NCBI RefSeq assembly: GCF_003007735.2 | Contig: NZ_PXNQ02000003.1 | Coordinates: 1-64,000, forward strand | DNA length: 64,000 nt | Direction of reading: 5' to 3' | DNA from: Paracoccus methylarcula | GTDB taxonomy: Bacteria > Pseudomonadota > Alphaproteobacteria > Rhodobacterales > Rhodobacteraceae | In this document: positions 28,859-38,808 of the stretch, piece after piece | Position numbering within the stretch: position 1 is the stretch's first letter | Layout: each line of letters begins with the position of its first letter | Made by a program: the position numbers and the translations under genes | Notes under the pieces: generated by a model | Told to the model about the DNA's origin: nothing | Databases searched by the model: none | The model's input: only the letters and a program-made list of their open reading frames with translations

Positions 28859-29498
28859 ATGGTGCGCCATTGGTTCGAAAACCAGCCGGCGACGGGCGGT
28901 ACCCCCGGCTATCGCGGGACGCAATCATCCCCGGAACCGATGGCGTACAACCTGCTTTCGGGGGCTCGGTCGGCCTGTACTCGGCGCAGGAATGGTCAAG
29001 CTCAAGGCTGGCTCCCCGCATTCCGATACAGGATGGCGCGCGAATCCGGTTGGATATCGGGCGCTTTCAGCAAGGTGCCGGGCCTCAGAAAAGCAGGAAT
29101 CCCAGCAGCGATACCCCTGCGAGCACGACAATGGCCGTCCTGACCGGAGGAAAGGTTTTCACGATTCCCAGGCTGTCGCGGAGCCTGGGCGCGGAATGAT
29201 CCTCCGCGTATGAACGGCGGTGAGCCGCGGAGATCGATGGCCTGCGGGCATCCCTGGATGAACTATGTGATATTGTGTCCATGTTTCTGCTGACTGGCAA
29301 CGCGCACCTCTCCTTCCCATGTCAATCGACAACCACCCGCGATCAATACTCCGGTTCTGTCCAACAGGCGGTTAATCGCTCTCGCTCGATATGGGCCCAT
29401 TGTTTGTTGTGAGCATAATCGAGTATAAATTCCCGGCAGGCGAACACGGCTTCCAGTAGTGTTCGATTGCATCCTTCATAGCACCGAAGTGAAGGCTC
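28859..29498. other. gene-poor region downstream of the helicase gene
   Basis: About 640 bases without a confident gene. One small minus-strand ORF (29085-29282) is listed separately as doubtful. A short minus-strand open stretch around 29340-29470 reads like a protein fragment, but I cannot assign it to a family. The region may be degraded DNA. Confidence 0.4.
29085..29282 (-). CDS. possible small membrane-anchored protein (doubtful)
   Basis: 65 codons ending in a hydrophobic stretch (RTAIVVLAGVSLLGFLLF) that could span the membrane once at the C-terminus. No clear ribosome-binding site and no recognised family. It is kept because the hydrophobic end is clean and a copy of the dispersed element lies 227 bases downstream in the same orientation, as it does after several real genes. 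Confidence 0.2.
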   Translation of the reverse strand: MDTISHSSSRDARRPSISAAHRRSYAEDHSAPRLRDSLGIVKTFPPVRTAIVVLAGVSLLGFLLF

Positions 29499-29530
29499 GG
29501 TGGTCAGGGTGTGGCACCACCCTGACCACC
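29499..29530 (-). terminator. strong hairpin after the Hint-domain gene
   Basis: Perfect 13-bp stem GGTGGTCAGGGTG/CACCCTGACCACC with a 6-base loop, 15 bases after the stop codon of the minus-strand Hint gene. No clear U-tract follows, but position and stability fit a transcription end. Confidence 0.6.
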
Positions 29531-29544
29531 TTCCCTCCCTGTGC

Positions 29545-30756
29545 CTATTCGGCGCCAGAAAGTTCCATACGATCCATCACCAGGGGCTTGCCGTTCAGCC
29601 GGTGACGCATCGCCAGTTTGCGCGACTTGCGTCCCGAAGGCAGTTCACGCGCCGAATTCGACGCGAATTCGGCATCCCTGAGTTCCGGAAACAGCGTGAA
29701 AATCTCTTCCCGCGCAGCAAGACCCACGGATTTCAGCGCCTGAGGACCGGTATAGAGTGACTCCGAAGCGGCACCGTTCGCATACACCACTTCATGCTGA
29801 TCGAAGAGGAAGTGGAAATACTCGACTTCCGCAAGATCCTCGGCGATATCGATCCCGTCCAGCTGACAGAGCTGCTTGGCAGGCACCAGGACCTCGAGCG
29901 TGCCGAACATGCGCTGCGCGATCTGCGAGCGCACCAGGACACGATGCTGCGGCGATACCAGCAGATCCGTGGATGGCGTGTTCGACCCGAGCGCGCCCGC
30001 CCTGATCCGGATGGGCCGGAGACCGGGGTTTGCCGCGATCGCTTTCGCGCAAAGCTTCCTCGTCCCGATCCAACGGATTTCCTTGATACCGTTGTCCCGG
30101 GTCATCACGCGATCACCAACGCGCAGATCTTCGATCAGACGCACCCCGTCTTCGGTCTCGATCAGCGTGCCGCGGGTGAAACAGATGACCAGCGTTCCAG
30201 CGGGATCGTATTCGAGGGTCGTGACCGCGGTATCCAGAACGAATTGGGTCGTGTCACCGATCGCATTGAGAATCGGACCGATCCCCGGAATATCGTTCAG
30301 CCATGCGTCCAGTTCCGACAGATCGCCTTCGAAGGTGACTGGCGGCAGACCAAGCAATGACACAGTCGCCGTGATCCCGATCCGGGCGTCATTCACCGGG
30401 TCTTCGGAAATCATGTAGAATGTTCCGTCGGACGCCTCGTAAAGTTCTCCTTCCACCGGGTTGACCTGGACTGTAAGTCCGCCCACCAGGGGAACATTGA
30501 CTGACGGCGAGGTGGTGCTCAGCGTCAAATCACCGCGATAGGTCCCGGAAAGCGTTGTTCCTTCCTCTGTCGAAACGCCGAGGGGTTCGCCATTTTCAAG
30601 CGTATCGGGATCCCCGCTCGTATCTCCGCTGTTATCATAGGAAGAGATCGTTTCGGTTGTTCCAAATGCGTTGAGAAGCGACAATGAATTGGTGTCGATG
30701 ACACCCGTATCCACGTCAATCGTAATCCCGGGATCAATCCCAGATATATAGGTCAT
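29545..30756 (-). CDS. Hint-domain-containing protein
   Basis: 403 residues. The first 200 are acidic and rich in threonine, serine and aspartate, like secreted repeats. A Hint (Hedgehog/intein) domain follows at about 205-340. It begins with the self-splicing-type cysteine in CFTRGTLIETEDG, has RVGDRVMTRD, and ends near the histidine motif SPQHRVLV. Such proteins are common in Rhodobacterales and are thought to be exported; autoproteolysis at the cysteine is possible. ATG 30756 has AAGGA 7 bases upstream. No partner or export gene is adjacent. The gene lies in relatively AT-rich DNA beside tRNA-Thr. Confidence 0.85.
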   Translation of the reverse strand: MTYISGIDPGITIDVDTGVIDTNSLSLLNAFGTTETISSYDNSGDTSGDPDTLENGEPLGVSTEEGTTLSGTYRGDLTLSTTSPSVNVPLVGGLTVQVNPVEGELYEASDGTFYMISEDPVNDARIGITATVSLLGLPPVTFEGDLSELDAWLNDIPGIGPILNAIGDTTQFVLDTAVTTLEYDPAGTLVICFTRGTLIETEDGVRLIEDLRVGDRVMTRDNGIKEIRWIGTRKLCAKAIAANPGLRPIRIRAGALGSNTPSTDLLVSPQHRVLVRSQIAQRMFGTLEVLVPAKQLCQLDGIDIAEDLAEVEYFHFLFDQHEVVYANGAASESLYTGPQALKSVGLAAREEIFTLFPELRDAEFASNSARELPSGRKSRKLAMRHRLNGKPLVMDRMELSGAE

Positions 30757-31653
30757 AACTGCATCCTTGTCGTTAGCACCGATGTACGCCCCCGGGAAAG
30801 AAGGCTGGGTACAGAAGCAGGCGCGTAGGGTGGCACCCCTATGCAAGCTAACGTTGTGGGAAACAAAAAAATCGATATGTGGCGCAATCAGCCCGGAAGC
30901 ACTTCCTTATAATCTCCGGATCACGAATTCTTCAACAAAAAAATACAGAAATGCTAAAAAGCTGGATAGCGAGAAAACATCGAACTGCGCAGGGTTTAAA
31001 AATGTGCGGCAATATCATCGGCAGAAACTGAATTCCAATCGACCCAGGCCGAGGCCGGAAAGGTCCTGTCCGGGTGGGGAAGGCATGATACCTGGGTCTC
31101 ACGGCAGTGTTCAGAGCAACATGTCCAGCGCCCGGCATGCGTCCGTGATCGAGGACCAGAGATTGCAACAAACCGGCAAGTTTCCCGGCGCGACCGGTAT
31201 TAAACAAGCATATCCCACTCATATAATACTGCAGCGCAGAAATAATAATTTTGGTATATATTACATGAAAATCATCTTTTCATGTAAATCAGACACAGAG
31301 GCGCGCCCCAGGAAAATATCACCGCAGAGCCTGAATATAGCGATCACTTCTCGGTTTATTTGCCATACCATATTCAGATATTTCGCATCCGGCCAGCAAA
31401 GGGAAGCCTTTCCCTTCATGCACCGAGCGGCTCGCCGCCCCTTCGCAGAAAGATCCCGCTGACCGTCCTGGCCGGCTGATGGATATGATGGCGAACCCTG
31501 CAGGCAGTGTTCGATCACCTGCGGATATATGCCAACATTTCCCGAAGCAAGACCCGGCTGCCATAAACCGGTCCCTGCCTCCGGCAACGCCCCGCACAGT
31601 TCCGCATCCCTGGAGCGGCCAAGGCAGAGCTTACCAATTTAACGGGTGAAAAC
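30757..31653. other. AT-rich gene-poor stretch between the Hint gene and tRNA-Thr
   Basis: About 900 bases, clearly richer in A and T than the rest of the window (for example 31200-31300). No ORF has both a good start and protein-like composition. It contains an 11-bp inverted repeat at 31261-31287. It may be regulatory DNA for the Hint gene or leftover transferred DNA next to a tRNA. Confidence 0.45.
31261..31287. repeat. 11-bp perfect inverted repeat
   Basis: TTACATGAAAA, 5-base spacer TCATC, TTTTCATGTAA. It could be a regulator-binding palindrome or an RNA hairpin. It is the most regular structure in this AT-rich stretch. Confidence 0.55.
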
Positions 31654-31729
31654 TGGTGCCGGTGAAGGGACTCGAACCCCCGACCCCATCATTACGAATG
31701 ACGTGCTCTACCAGCTGAGCTACACCGGC
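31654..31729 (-). tRNA. tRNA-Thr (anticodon CGT)
   Basis: The minus strand folds as a full cloverleaf. The acceptor stem is GCCGGTG/CACCGGC, the D-arm GCTCAGCTGGTAGAGC, and the anticodon stem CGTCA/TGATG with loop TTCGTAA (anticodon CGT, decoding ACG). The T-loop is TTCGAGT, and the 3' CCA is encoded. Its 3' end faces the AT-rich stretch at 30.8-31.6 kb. Confidence 0.95.
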
Positions 31730-32002
31730 GTCCAGTTATGGCGGGCCGAATAGCAGGTTCCGGCAGAAGGGGGAAGAGGGACAAGCACAATAATCGCCCT
31801 CGATCCGCATTTTCCCGCGCCCCGAAACGGATCGAACGGACCGGGTAATGGCGGCATGCATTGCCTCAGGTGTCATCCGCTAGGGTGCGTCCTGCCCCGG
31901 CAGCGCAGGCTGCATGGCGGATGGAAAAGCCCGGGCCTTGTGAGCCCGGGCGGGATGCGGATCGTTTTTCTTCGGGCTGGCGGAACCGGCACGTCCCGGG
32001 GA

Positions 32003-33706
32003 TCACCTTTTCGAGGTGGATTGGCCCTGTTGCACGCTGTCCAGTGGTTCGACATCCGGGCGAACCGGAGTGAACTCGACCTCATCGGGAGCCTTGCCAT
32101 TCGGGGCCACGGCATCGCCTTCCGCCATCGGGGCTGCCGCCGAATCCCCGGCGGGAGCTTCGGACGTGGTCACGGTGCTGGCCGGTTCGACCTCGACATA
32201 ATCCTCTTCGCGCGGAACCATTCCCGGCGCGACATCGGGGATCTCGGTCTTGGCGGCCGGTTTCGGCGTGGCTTCGGCCGCGGCAATCGAATCGCCATCC
32301 GACCGCTCATCCGTCCCGGTCTTGCCCGGAGCGCCGACCAACAGCGGCAGCATTTCTGCTCCGGGGACAACCGTGGTGGTTCCCTTTTCGGCGGGCTCAC
32401 GCCATGTCAGCGTATCGAAACCGTTGCAGCTGTCACAGACGGGCGCCCAGTTGGCCATGACATTATGGCATTTGTCGCAAACCCATTGCGGCCCGCGCGA
32501 GGCGGTCAGTGCGCGTGCCAGCCAGCCCCGGACGACGCTGTCATCGGCGCCCTCGCCCCGCTCGACCGCCGCCATGATCGACAGGGTGCGGACGGTGGGA
32601 TGAGTTTCGGCCAGATCGCCAAGCGCCCGCCGCGCGCCGGGGAAATCCTCGGCGGCAAGCAAAAGCTCTGCCTTCAGCAGGCGTGATTCCTCGTGATCGG
32701 GCTTTTTCCGCAAGAGCGCCTCGAAACGGCGCAGGCGCGCGTTCGGGGTCTCGTCCGGCACGATCTCGGCATAGGCGGCGGCGATGTCGGGATGCGGGCG
32801 CACCGACCAAGTCTTTTCCAGGATCCGCGTCGCATTGCGCGGATCCTTCTGCGCGATATAGCCGCGCGCCGCCAGGACCGAGGCCGGGATCAGGTCGGGC
32901 GAGGCCTTGGCGGCGGAGATCGCCGCCTCGCGGGCGCTGATCGAATTGCCCTGCGCCAGGACCTCGCTGGCTTCCTGCAGGGCCAGAACCGCATCGCGGC
33001 GGAGGGCGACATCCTTGGGCAGTTCCCCCTGCCGGCGCTTGTCCTTGAGGATGGCGCGTGCGCCCTTCCAGTCATGCTCGCGTGTCTGCAGGTCCAGCAG
33101 GGTATTCTGGATCTCCTTGTGGCTCGGCTTGATCGCATAGGCCTTCTGCGCCAGCAGCATCGCGGCCTTGGTATCGCCCTCTTCCAGCTTTTGCCGCATC
33201 AGTCCCCGAATGCCGACAAAGCGCGTGCGCTCGTCCTCCAGCAGCTTGCGATAGGTCGCGTTGGCCCGGGCCGAGTCGCCCGCCACCTCGGCGGCCTGCG
33301 CGGTCAGCAGATCGGTGATATGCGGCCGGTCCAGGAATTTCTCGGCGCGGGCGGCCTTGGCCAGCGCCAGCTTGCCCTCGCCCGAGGCGACGGCAAGCAT
33401 CCCCTCGCCAAGCGCGTCATATCCCTTGCGCTCGCGCGAGCGGGCGAAATAACGGCTGATCGCGGTCTCGTCCCCGGCGATGAAGCGGATGAAGGCCAGC
33501 ACAAGGCCCAGCAGCTTGAACACCCCCCATGCCAGCACCATCAGCACCAGGAGCGCCACGATCGCCTTGATCGGCGTCAGCGCGATCTCGGTGCCCGCAT
33601 ATTCAAGGCGCAATGTCTGGCCGGTCTCCGAAAGCTGCATCGCCCCCAGGGCAATGGCCAGGACCACGGCAAAGAAGAACAGGATTTTAAGCAAGGACAA
33701 TAACAT
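32003..33706 (-). CDS. hemY: HemY-like membrane protein with TPR repeats
   Basis: 567 residues. Two N-terminal transmembrane segments (LLKILFFFAVVLAIALGA; AIVALLVLMVLAWGVFKL) belong to the HemY_N domain. Tetratricopeptide helices follow to about residue 400. A CDKC/CDSC pair near residues 410-430 looks like a small zinc ribbon, and the last 130 residues are acidic and alanine/proline-rich. The molecular role in haem synthesis remains unclear; the link is positional (hemD two genes upstream). ATG 33706 lies 12 bases after the COG4223 stop, with GAGGA upstream. Confidence 0.88.
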   Translation of the reverse strand: MLLSLLKILFFFAVVLAIALGAMQLSETGQTLRLEYAGTEIALTPIKAIVALLVLMVLAWGVFKLLGLVLAFIRFIAGDETAISRYFARSRERKGYDALGEGMLAVASGEGKLALAKAARAEKFLDRPHITDLLTAQAAEVAGDSARANATYRKLLEDERTRFVGIRGLMRQKLEEGDTKAAMLLAQKAYAIKPSHKEIQNTLLDLQTREHDWKGARAILKDKRRQGELPKDVALRRDAVLALQEASEVLAQGNSISAREAAISAAKASPDLIPASVLAARGYIAQKDPRNATRILEKTWSVRPHPDIAAAYAEIVPDETPNARLRRFEALLRKKPDHEESRLLKAELLLAAEDFPGARRALGDLAETHPTVRTLSIMAAVERGEGADDSVVRGWLARALTASRGPQWVCDKCHNVMANWAPVCDSCNGFDTLTWREPAEKGTTTVVPGAEMLPLLVGAPGKTGTDERSDGDSIAAAEATPKPAAKTEIPDVAPGMVPREEDYVEVEPASTVTTSEAPAGDSAAAPMAEGDAVAPNGKAPDEVEFTPVRPDVEPLDSVQQGQSTSKR

Positions 33707-33717
33707 GGGCCGGGTCC

Positions 33718-35275
33718 TCAATTCGTGGTGGCTGACAGGTCGGACAGCGCCGCCTGCGCATCGCTGAAGGCCGAAGCACCGGCCAGCCACTCGGCCATGG
33801 CCGGGGCTTCGCGGGCAGCATCGGGCAATGCCGCCATCTCTTCCAGGGCGGCGGCGATATCGCCCGCCTCGACCTTGGCATTGGCGCGCGACAGCACCGC
33901 GTCGGGATCATCCCCCTCGCGCGGGGCGACAGAACGGGCGCCGGTCTGTGCTTTCAGGAAGTTCGTCAGCATGTTGCCGCCCTGCCCGCCTTCGCCGGAC
34001 AGGGACGCCCGCAGCGCCGCCCGCGAGGCATCGCCAAAGCTGTCCTGCAGGGTCTCGATGCTGGGAATGTCCTGCTGCAGCGCTTCGGGAGCATCCATCC
34101 CGGCATCGGCAAGGGCCTGCTGCGCGTCCTGCGCCGTCACCCCCTTGTCCAGCGCGGCCTGCAATGCGGCGACCGCCGCCACGGCCTGCGCGCGTTTCGT
34201 GCTGTCGGCTGCGGCTTCCTGCAATTTCGCGCCTCGGCTTGCGCAGCACTGATCTGCGCCTGCGCCTCTTCGGCGGCGGAACTTATCTGCTGCTGCAGCG
34301 TATCGGCCTGCTCGGCGATCTGCTGCACTTTCGCAGCAGTATCTGGATCGATGCCGGGCCGCGATTCCAGCTCGGCCAGCTTCGCGGCCTGCTGTTCCAA
34401 CTGCTCCTGCAACCGCGCGAGATCCTGTGGCGAAACCGGCGCTTCGCCTTCGCCGCCCGCCGGGCCTGCCGAAGCGGGACCCGATGGCGCGGCATCGCCA
34501 CCGGCATCACCGGACGCAGCGGTATCGGAAGGCGCAGCCACCCCCGCTTCTTCCAGCGCGGCGATCCGCTCGGCCTGCTCTTCCAGCATGGCCTGTATAT
34601 CCGCGGGAACTGCCGCTTCCCCGGCCTCGGGCGCACCGCCTCGGCCACGACCTGCCGCGCCGTCTCTTCGGCGGCCGTCACGGCATCGGCCCTGATCGCC
34701 TCTGCGTCGATGGCGGGCTCCTGCTCGGGCAACCAGCCCGCCGGCAGATGCGGCAGCGCCCAGATCGTCGCCGCCGCGCCAAGGCCGGCAGCCACGACAC
34801 CGCCGAAAGCCACCGGCCAGAAGCCGGTCTTGCGGACGGTCACGTTCTGCTGCGATGCGGCCGGCTGTTTCGTCGCGGCTTGCGGCGTCCCGGCCGTTTC
34901 CGCGTCGGGCTTGCTGCGCGAATCGATCGAGGGAACGCCGGGCTTTACTTCGTCCTTCGGGGCATCCTTCGGCCCCGTCTCCGGTTCCGTGGCAGCGGAT
35001 GTCACGGCAGCCTTGCCCATATCCGCCTGTTTCGGCGTGGGCTTGGGCTCTGCCGCGGCCCGCCCGGTCGCGGATTTCCCGACCAGCGCCGAATCGGCCG
35101 CCTCGATCTTTCCCCCGCGCGCGGCAGCGGAATCGCCCTTGCCCGCACCGGTATCGGTGGTCGCGATCACGCCCGGCTCCGCCGCCTCTTTCCTGAGTTT
35201 CAGCGTCTCTTTCGGCTGCTCGGCCGAAGAAGCCGCGGGTTTGTTCGAGGGTTTACTCTTGCTCGGCTTTGTCAC
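33718..35275 (-). pseudogene. COG4223/mitofilin-like membrane protein, two frameshifts
   Basis: Three reading frames must be joined to give one protein of about 519 residues. The first part is a lysine/alanine/proline-rich cytoplasmic region plus one transmembrane segment (FWPVAFGGVVAAGLGAAATI). The middle is a coiled coil (LARLQEQLEQQAAKLAELES). The last part is the conserved C-terminal domain (FLKAQTGARSVAPREGDDPD). The breaks lie near 34634 (VAEAV to APEAGEAAV) and near 34230 (AQAEA to AKLQEAAAD), and each is repaired by one added base. The hemD-COG4223-hemY order is typical of Rhodobacteraceae. Mitofilin relatives shape inner membranes; that role here is inference. Confidence 0.8.
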
Positions 35276-35372
35276 GTTTACTCCCCGTCATCGCGCGCCA
35301 CGGTGGCATCGCGGCCGCCGGGTCTTCCGGCTTAGCCTACTCACGCGCGGCTGCAGTCTCAACCCGCTGTGA

Positions 35373-36044
35373 TCAGCTTTGTTCCGTTTCGGCAAGTCGG
35401 CGAATCGTCGCGGCCATCGCTTTTGCAGAGGGATCGGTGGCGATCGCACTGCGCGCGGTGGGCGCCCGCCACTGCTCCATCGCAGCCGAACTGATCGCCG
35501 CGATCCATATCTCGGCGCAGCGATCCTGCAGCTCCGCCGAGAGCAGCCGGGCGGAGCGCGGAGAGAACAGCGGCACCGCCACCGGGCCGGGCCGGGCCAG
35601 CAATGCCCGGGCCGCGTCATTCAGGGGCTGGGCGATCTGGTCATAGACCACCATCCCCTCGACCGGCAATTCGCGCGCGAGGTGACGGCCATGCGGATGG
35701 ATCAGCGGAACCTCTGCCGCCTCGATCAGCGGCAGCAGCCCCTCGGCAAAGCCGTTGCCCTCGCGCGGGGTGAACCCGGCCTCGCGCGCAGCCTCCGCCG
35801 TCCGCGCGCCCACGCAAAGTGCCAGCCGCCCCCGCCCCGGCCCCGCCGCCGGCACCGCATGGGCCGAGGTAAAGACGAGCCCCGGCACCGCATGCAGCCG
35901 GGCCGCGTCATGCTCAACCGGCTCTATCCTCAGGATCGGCGATATCACCGCCTCCCATTCCGGCAACATCGCCGCGAAGCGCCGCGAATCCGGCTCGGGG
36001 CGGGTCAGCAGAAGGCGGGGCTGCGGCTTTGCTGGCATTGGCAT
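35373..36044 (-). CDS. hemD: uroporphyrinogen-III synthase
   Basis: 223 residues. Family pattern: [15 protein letters not shown] at the N-terminus, VFTSAHAV near residue 58, [13 protein letters not shown], and a late [12 protein letters not shown]. It closes the linear tetrapyrrole into uroporphyrinogen III. It is divergent from tsaD (about 60 bases apart), and the COG4223 and hemY genes follow. The family is weakly conserved, so the call leans on position as well as motifs. Confidence 0.88.
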   Translation of the reverse strand: MPMPAKPQPRLLLTRPEPDSRRFAAMLPEWEAVISPILRIEPVEHDAARLHAVPGLVFTSAHAVPAAGPGRGRLALCVGARTAEAAREAGFTPREGNGFAEGLLPLIEAAEVPLIHPHGRHLARELPVEGMVVYDQIAQPLNDAARALLARPGPVAVPLFSPRSARLLSAELQDRCAEIWIAAISSAAMEQWRAPTARSAIATDPSAKAMAATIRRLAETEQS

Positions 36045-36104
36045 TTCCCCCTCGGTGGTGCTACTTCATCAGGGGTAAGCGGCATTCCCCCTCCCGGCAA
36101 GAGC

Positions 36105-37172
36105 ATGGACGACAGCATTTTCCTTGGCATCGAAAGCAGTTGCGACGACACCGCCGCCGCCATCGTCACCGGCGACCGCCGCATCCTGTCCTCGGTCGTG
36201 ACGGGCCAGGCCGAGATGCATGCCGATTTCGGCGGTGTCGTCCCCGAGATCGCCGCCCGCGCCCATGCCGAGCGGCTGGATATCTGCGTCGAGCAGGCGC
36301 TGGCCGAATCGGGGCTGACACTGCGCGAGCTGACCGCCGTTGCGGTGACTGCCGGGCCGGGGCTGATCGGCGGGGTGATGGCCGGGGTGATGATGGCCAA
36401 GGGCATCGCCGCCGGGGCCGGGCTGCCGCTGGTAGGCGTCAACCACCTGGCCGGGCACGCGCTGACCCCGCGCCTGACGGACGGCATAGATTTTCCCTAC
36501 CTGATGCTGCTGGTCTCTGGCGGACATTGCCAGTTCCTGCGCGTCGATGGCCCGCAGGAATTCTCGCGCCTCGGCGGCACCATCGACGACGCACCCGGAG
36601 AGGCGTTCGACAAGCTGGCCAAGCTGCTGGCCCTGCCCCAGCCCGGCGGCCCCTCGGTCGAGGCCGAGGCGGCGCTTGGGCGTGCCGACCGCTTCGAGCT
36701 GCCGCGTCCGCTTCTGGACCGGCCCGGCTGCGACATGTCCTTTTCGGGCCTCAAGACGGCGGCGCTGCGCCTGCGCGACCAGTTGATCGCGGAACAGGGC
36801 GGGTTGCGGCAATCCGACCGGCAGGATCTCTGCGCCGCCTTCCAGATCGCCGTGGCCGAGGTTCTGGCCGAGAAATCCCGCCGCGCGTTGACCCTGTCCC
36901 CTGCCCCGGTGCTGGCCGTTGCGGGCGGGGTCGCGGCCAACAGGACCATCCGCACCGCGCTGGAACAGGTCGCGCAGGACGCGGGCGCGCGCTTCCTCGC
37001 CCCGCCCCTGCGGCTTTGCACCGACAATGCCGCGATGATCGCATGGGCGGGAATCGAACGGTTCCGGACAGGCGCGCGCGACGGCATGGACCTGGCCGCC
37101 CGCCCGCGCTGGCCACTGGACAGCCGCGCCGCGCCGATGCTGGGCAGCGGCAAGAAGGGGGCGAAGGCATGA
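36105..37172 (+). CDS. tsaD: tRNA N6-adenosine threonylcarbamoyltransferase
   Basis: 355 residues, ASKHA fold. It starts at [16 protein letters not shown]. The metal-binding histidines are in the signature [14 protein letters not shown] and NHLAGHALT, and [10 protein letters not shown] and [13 protein letters not shown] complete the nucleotide site. It transfers the threonylcarbamoyl group to A37 of tRNA together with TsaB. The stop overlaps the gpsA start (ATGA). Confidence 0.96.
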   Translation: MDDSIFLGIESSCDDTAAAIVTGDRRILSSVVTGQAEMHADFGGVVPEIAARAHAERLDICVEQALAESGLTLRELTAVAVTAGPGLIGGVMAGVMMAKGIAAGAGLPLVGVNHLAGHALTPRLTDGIDFPYLMLLVSGGHCQFLRVDGPQEFSRLGGTIDDAPGEAFDKLAKLLALPQPGGPSVEAEAALGRADRFELPRPLLDRPGCDMSFSGLKTAALRLRDQLIAEQGGLRQSDRQDLCAAFQIAVAEVLAEKSRRALTLSPAPVLAVAGGVAANRTIRTALEQVAQDAGARFLAPPLRLCTDNAAMIAWAGIERFRTGARDGMDLAARPRWPLDSRAAPMLGSGKKGAKA

Positions 37173-38110
37173 GCATCGCGGTTCTGGGCGCAGGCGCATT
37201 CGGCTCCGCGCTGGCGGTGGCGCTGGCGACACGCGGGCCGGTCACGCTTTGGGGGCGGGCAACGGGCTGGGGACGCGAGAACCCGCGCCTGCCCGGCGTT
37301 ACCCTGCCCGACGCGGTCACCGTCACCGGCGATCTGCCGCAGGCGGCCCGCGCCGATACGCTGCTGCTGGCCCTTCCGGCGCAAAAGCTGGGCGCATTCC
37401 TGGCCGATCACGCCGCGCATCTGGACGGCAAGACGCTGGTCAGCACGGCCAAGGGCATCGACCTGACCCGGCTGACCGGCCCCTCGCGGCTGATCGCCTC
37501 TGCCTGTCCCGCCGCCACGATTGCCGTGCTGACCGGCCCGTCATTCGCCGCCGATATCGCCCGTGGCCTGCCCACCGCCCTGACGCTGGCCTGCGCCGAT
37601 CCCGGGCGCGGCAAGGCGCTGCAACATGCGCTGTCCACGCCCGTCCTGCGCCTTTACCGCAGCAGCGACGTGACCGGGGCCGAACTGGGCGGCGCGCTGA
37701 AGAACGTCATCGCCATCGCCGCCGGAACCGTCATCGGCGCGGGGCTGGGCGACAGCGCCCGCGCCGCGATCATCACCAGGGGCTTTGCCGAGATGACCCG
37801 CCTCAGCGCCCGGCTTGGCGCCCGGCCCGAGACGCTCACCGGCCTGTCGGGACTGGGCGACCTGATGCTGACCTGCTCTTCGGTGCAGTCGCGCAATTTC
37901 CGTTTCGGCCATGCCATCGGCTCGGGCACGGATTTCGACTCTGGCACGACCGTCGAGGGGGCCGCCACCGCCCGCGCCGTGACCCGGCTTGCCGCGGAAC
38001 TGGACGAGGAGCTGCCCATCGCCGCCATGGTCGCGCGTCTTGCGCAAGGCGCGGTTTCCGTGGAAAACGCCATGGAGCACCTGATGAACCGCCCGCTCAA
38101 GGAGGAATGA
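37169..38110 (+). CDS. gpsA: glycerol-3-phosphate dehydrogenase [NAD(P)+]
   Basis: 313 residues. Rossmann motif [12 protein letters not shown] at the start; catalytic lysine in [13 protein letters not shown] near residue 175; substrate motif in [12 protein letters not shown]. It makes sn-glycerol 3-phosphate for phospholipid synthesis. It overlaps tsaD and the YciI gene by a few bases, so the four genes from tsaD to the EVE gene form one operon. Confidence 0.96.
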   Translation: MSIAVLGAGAFGSALAVALATRGPVTLWGRATGWGRENPRLPGVTLPDAVTVTGDLPQAARADTLLLALPAQKLGAFLADHAAHLDGKTLVSTAKGIDLTRLTGPSRLIASACPAATIAVLTGPSFAADIARGLPTALTLACADPGRGKALQHALSTPVLRLYRSSDVTGAELGGALKNVIAIAAGTVIGAGLGDSARAAIITRGFAEMTRLSARLGARPETLTGLSGLGDLMLTCSSVQSRNFRFGHAIGSGTDFDSGTTVEGAATARAVTRLAAELDEELPIAAMVARLAQGAVSVENAMEHLMNRPLKEE

Positions 38111-38382
38111 TGCCCCTATTCGCCGTCATCTGCCGGGACAGGCCCGGCGCGCTGCAGACCCGGCTGGACACGCGCGAGGCGCATCTGGCCCATATCCGGG
38201 ACAGCGGCATCGTCGCCATGGCCGGTCCGCTGATCGAGAACGGAGAGATGCGCGGCTCGCTGGTCATTCTCGACGCCCCCGACCTGGGCGCGGCCGAGAA
38301 CTGGGCGGCGAATGATCCCTACAAATCCGCCGGGCTGTTCGAGAGCGTGCAGGTGACCGAATGGAAGAAGGTGATCGGCTGA
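38110..38382 (+). CDS. YciI family protein
   Basis: 90 residues, a YCII-domain protein (FAVICRDRPGALQTR; HLAHIRDSG; WAANDPYKSAGLF). The fold resembles muconolactone isomerase. The biochemical role is unknown. Start and stop overlap gpsA and the EVE gene by one base each. Confidence 0.88.
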   Translation: MPLFAVICRDRPGALQTRLDTREAHLAHIRDSGIVAMAGPLIENGEMRGSLVILDAPDLGAAENWAANDPYKSAGLFESVQVTEWKKVIG

Positions 38383-38795
38383 TGGCATACTGGCTGTTCA
38401 AATCCGAACCCGACGTCTTTGGCTGGGACGACCTGGTCGCCAGGGGCGATCGGGGCGAGGAATGGGACGGGGTGCGCAACTACCAGGCCCGCAACAACAT
38501 GCGGGCGATGAAAAAGGGCGATCTCGGGCTGTTCTACCACTCGAACCAGGGCAAGGAGGCCGTCGGCATCTGCGAGGTCATCGCCGAGATCCATCCCGAC
38601 AGCACCACCGACGATCCCAGGTGGGAATGCGTGGATGTGAAAGCGGTCAAACCCCTGCCGCGCTTCGTCTCGCTGGAGCAGGCCAAGGCCGAGCCCCGGC
38701 TGAAGGACATGGCGCTGGTCAACAATACCCGCCTGTCGGTCCAGCCGGTGACCGAAGGGGAATGGGCCGTGGTGATGGAACTCGCCGGTCTTTGA
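38382..38795 (+). CDS. EVE domain-containing protein
   Basis: 137 residues, one EVE (PUA-like) domain: YWLFKSEPDVFGWDDL, GVRNYQARNNMRAMKKGD, FYHSNQGKEAVGI. EVE proteins are thought to bind modified bases in nucleic acids. It is the last gene of the tsaD operon, followed by a copy of the dispersed element. Confidence 0.92.
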   Translation: MAYWLFKSEPDVFGWDDLVARGDRGEEWDGVRNYQARNNMRAMKKGDLGLFYHSNQGKEAVGICEVIAEIHPDSTTDDPRWECVDVKAVKPLPRFVSLEQAKAEPRLKDMALVNNTRLSVQPVTEGEWAVVMELAGL

Positions 38796-38808
38796 ACGAC
38801 GGCATCGT

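Noticed and set aside
28371..29021. Minus-strand frame overlapping the end of the helicase gene
   Set aside because: Mostly antisense of the helicase tail; no motif, and the downstream part has no coding signature.
29263..29472. Possible transposase or integrase remnant on the minus strand
   Set aside because: One frame reads somewhat protein-like, but it is short, interrupted, and matches no family I can name.
30767..31462. Plus-strand frame through the AT-rich stretch
   Set aside because: Low-complexity, lysine/asparagine-rich text with no ribosome-binding site or domain; probably non-coding.
35379..36104. Upstream extension of tsaD to 35379
   Set aside because: The added residues are the antisense of hemD. 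TsaD begins at [15 protein letters not shown], as in the family.
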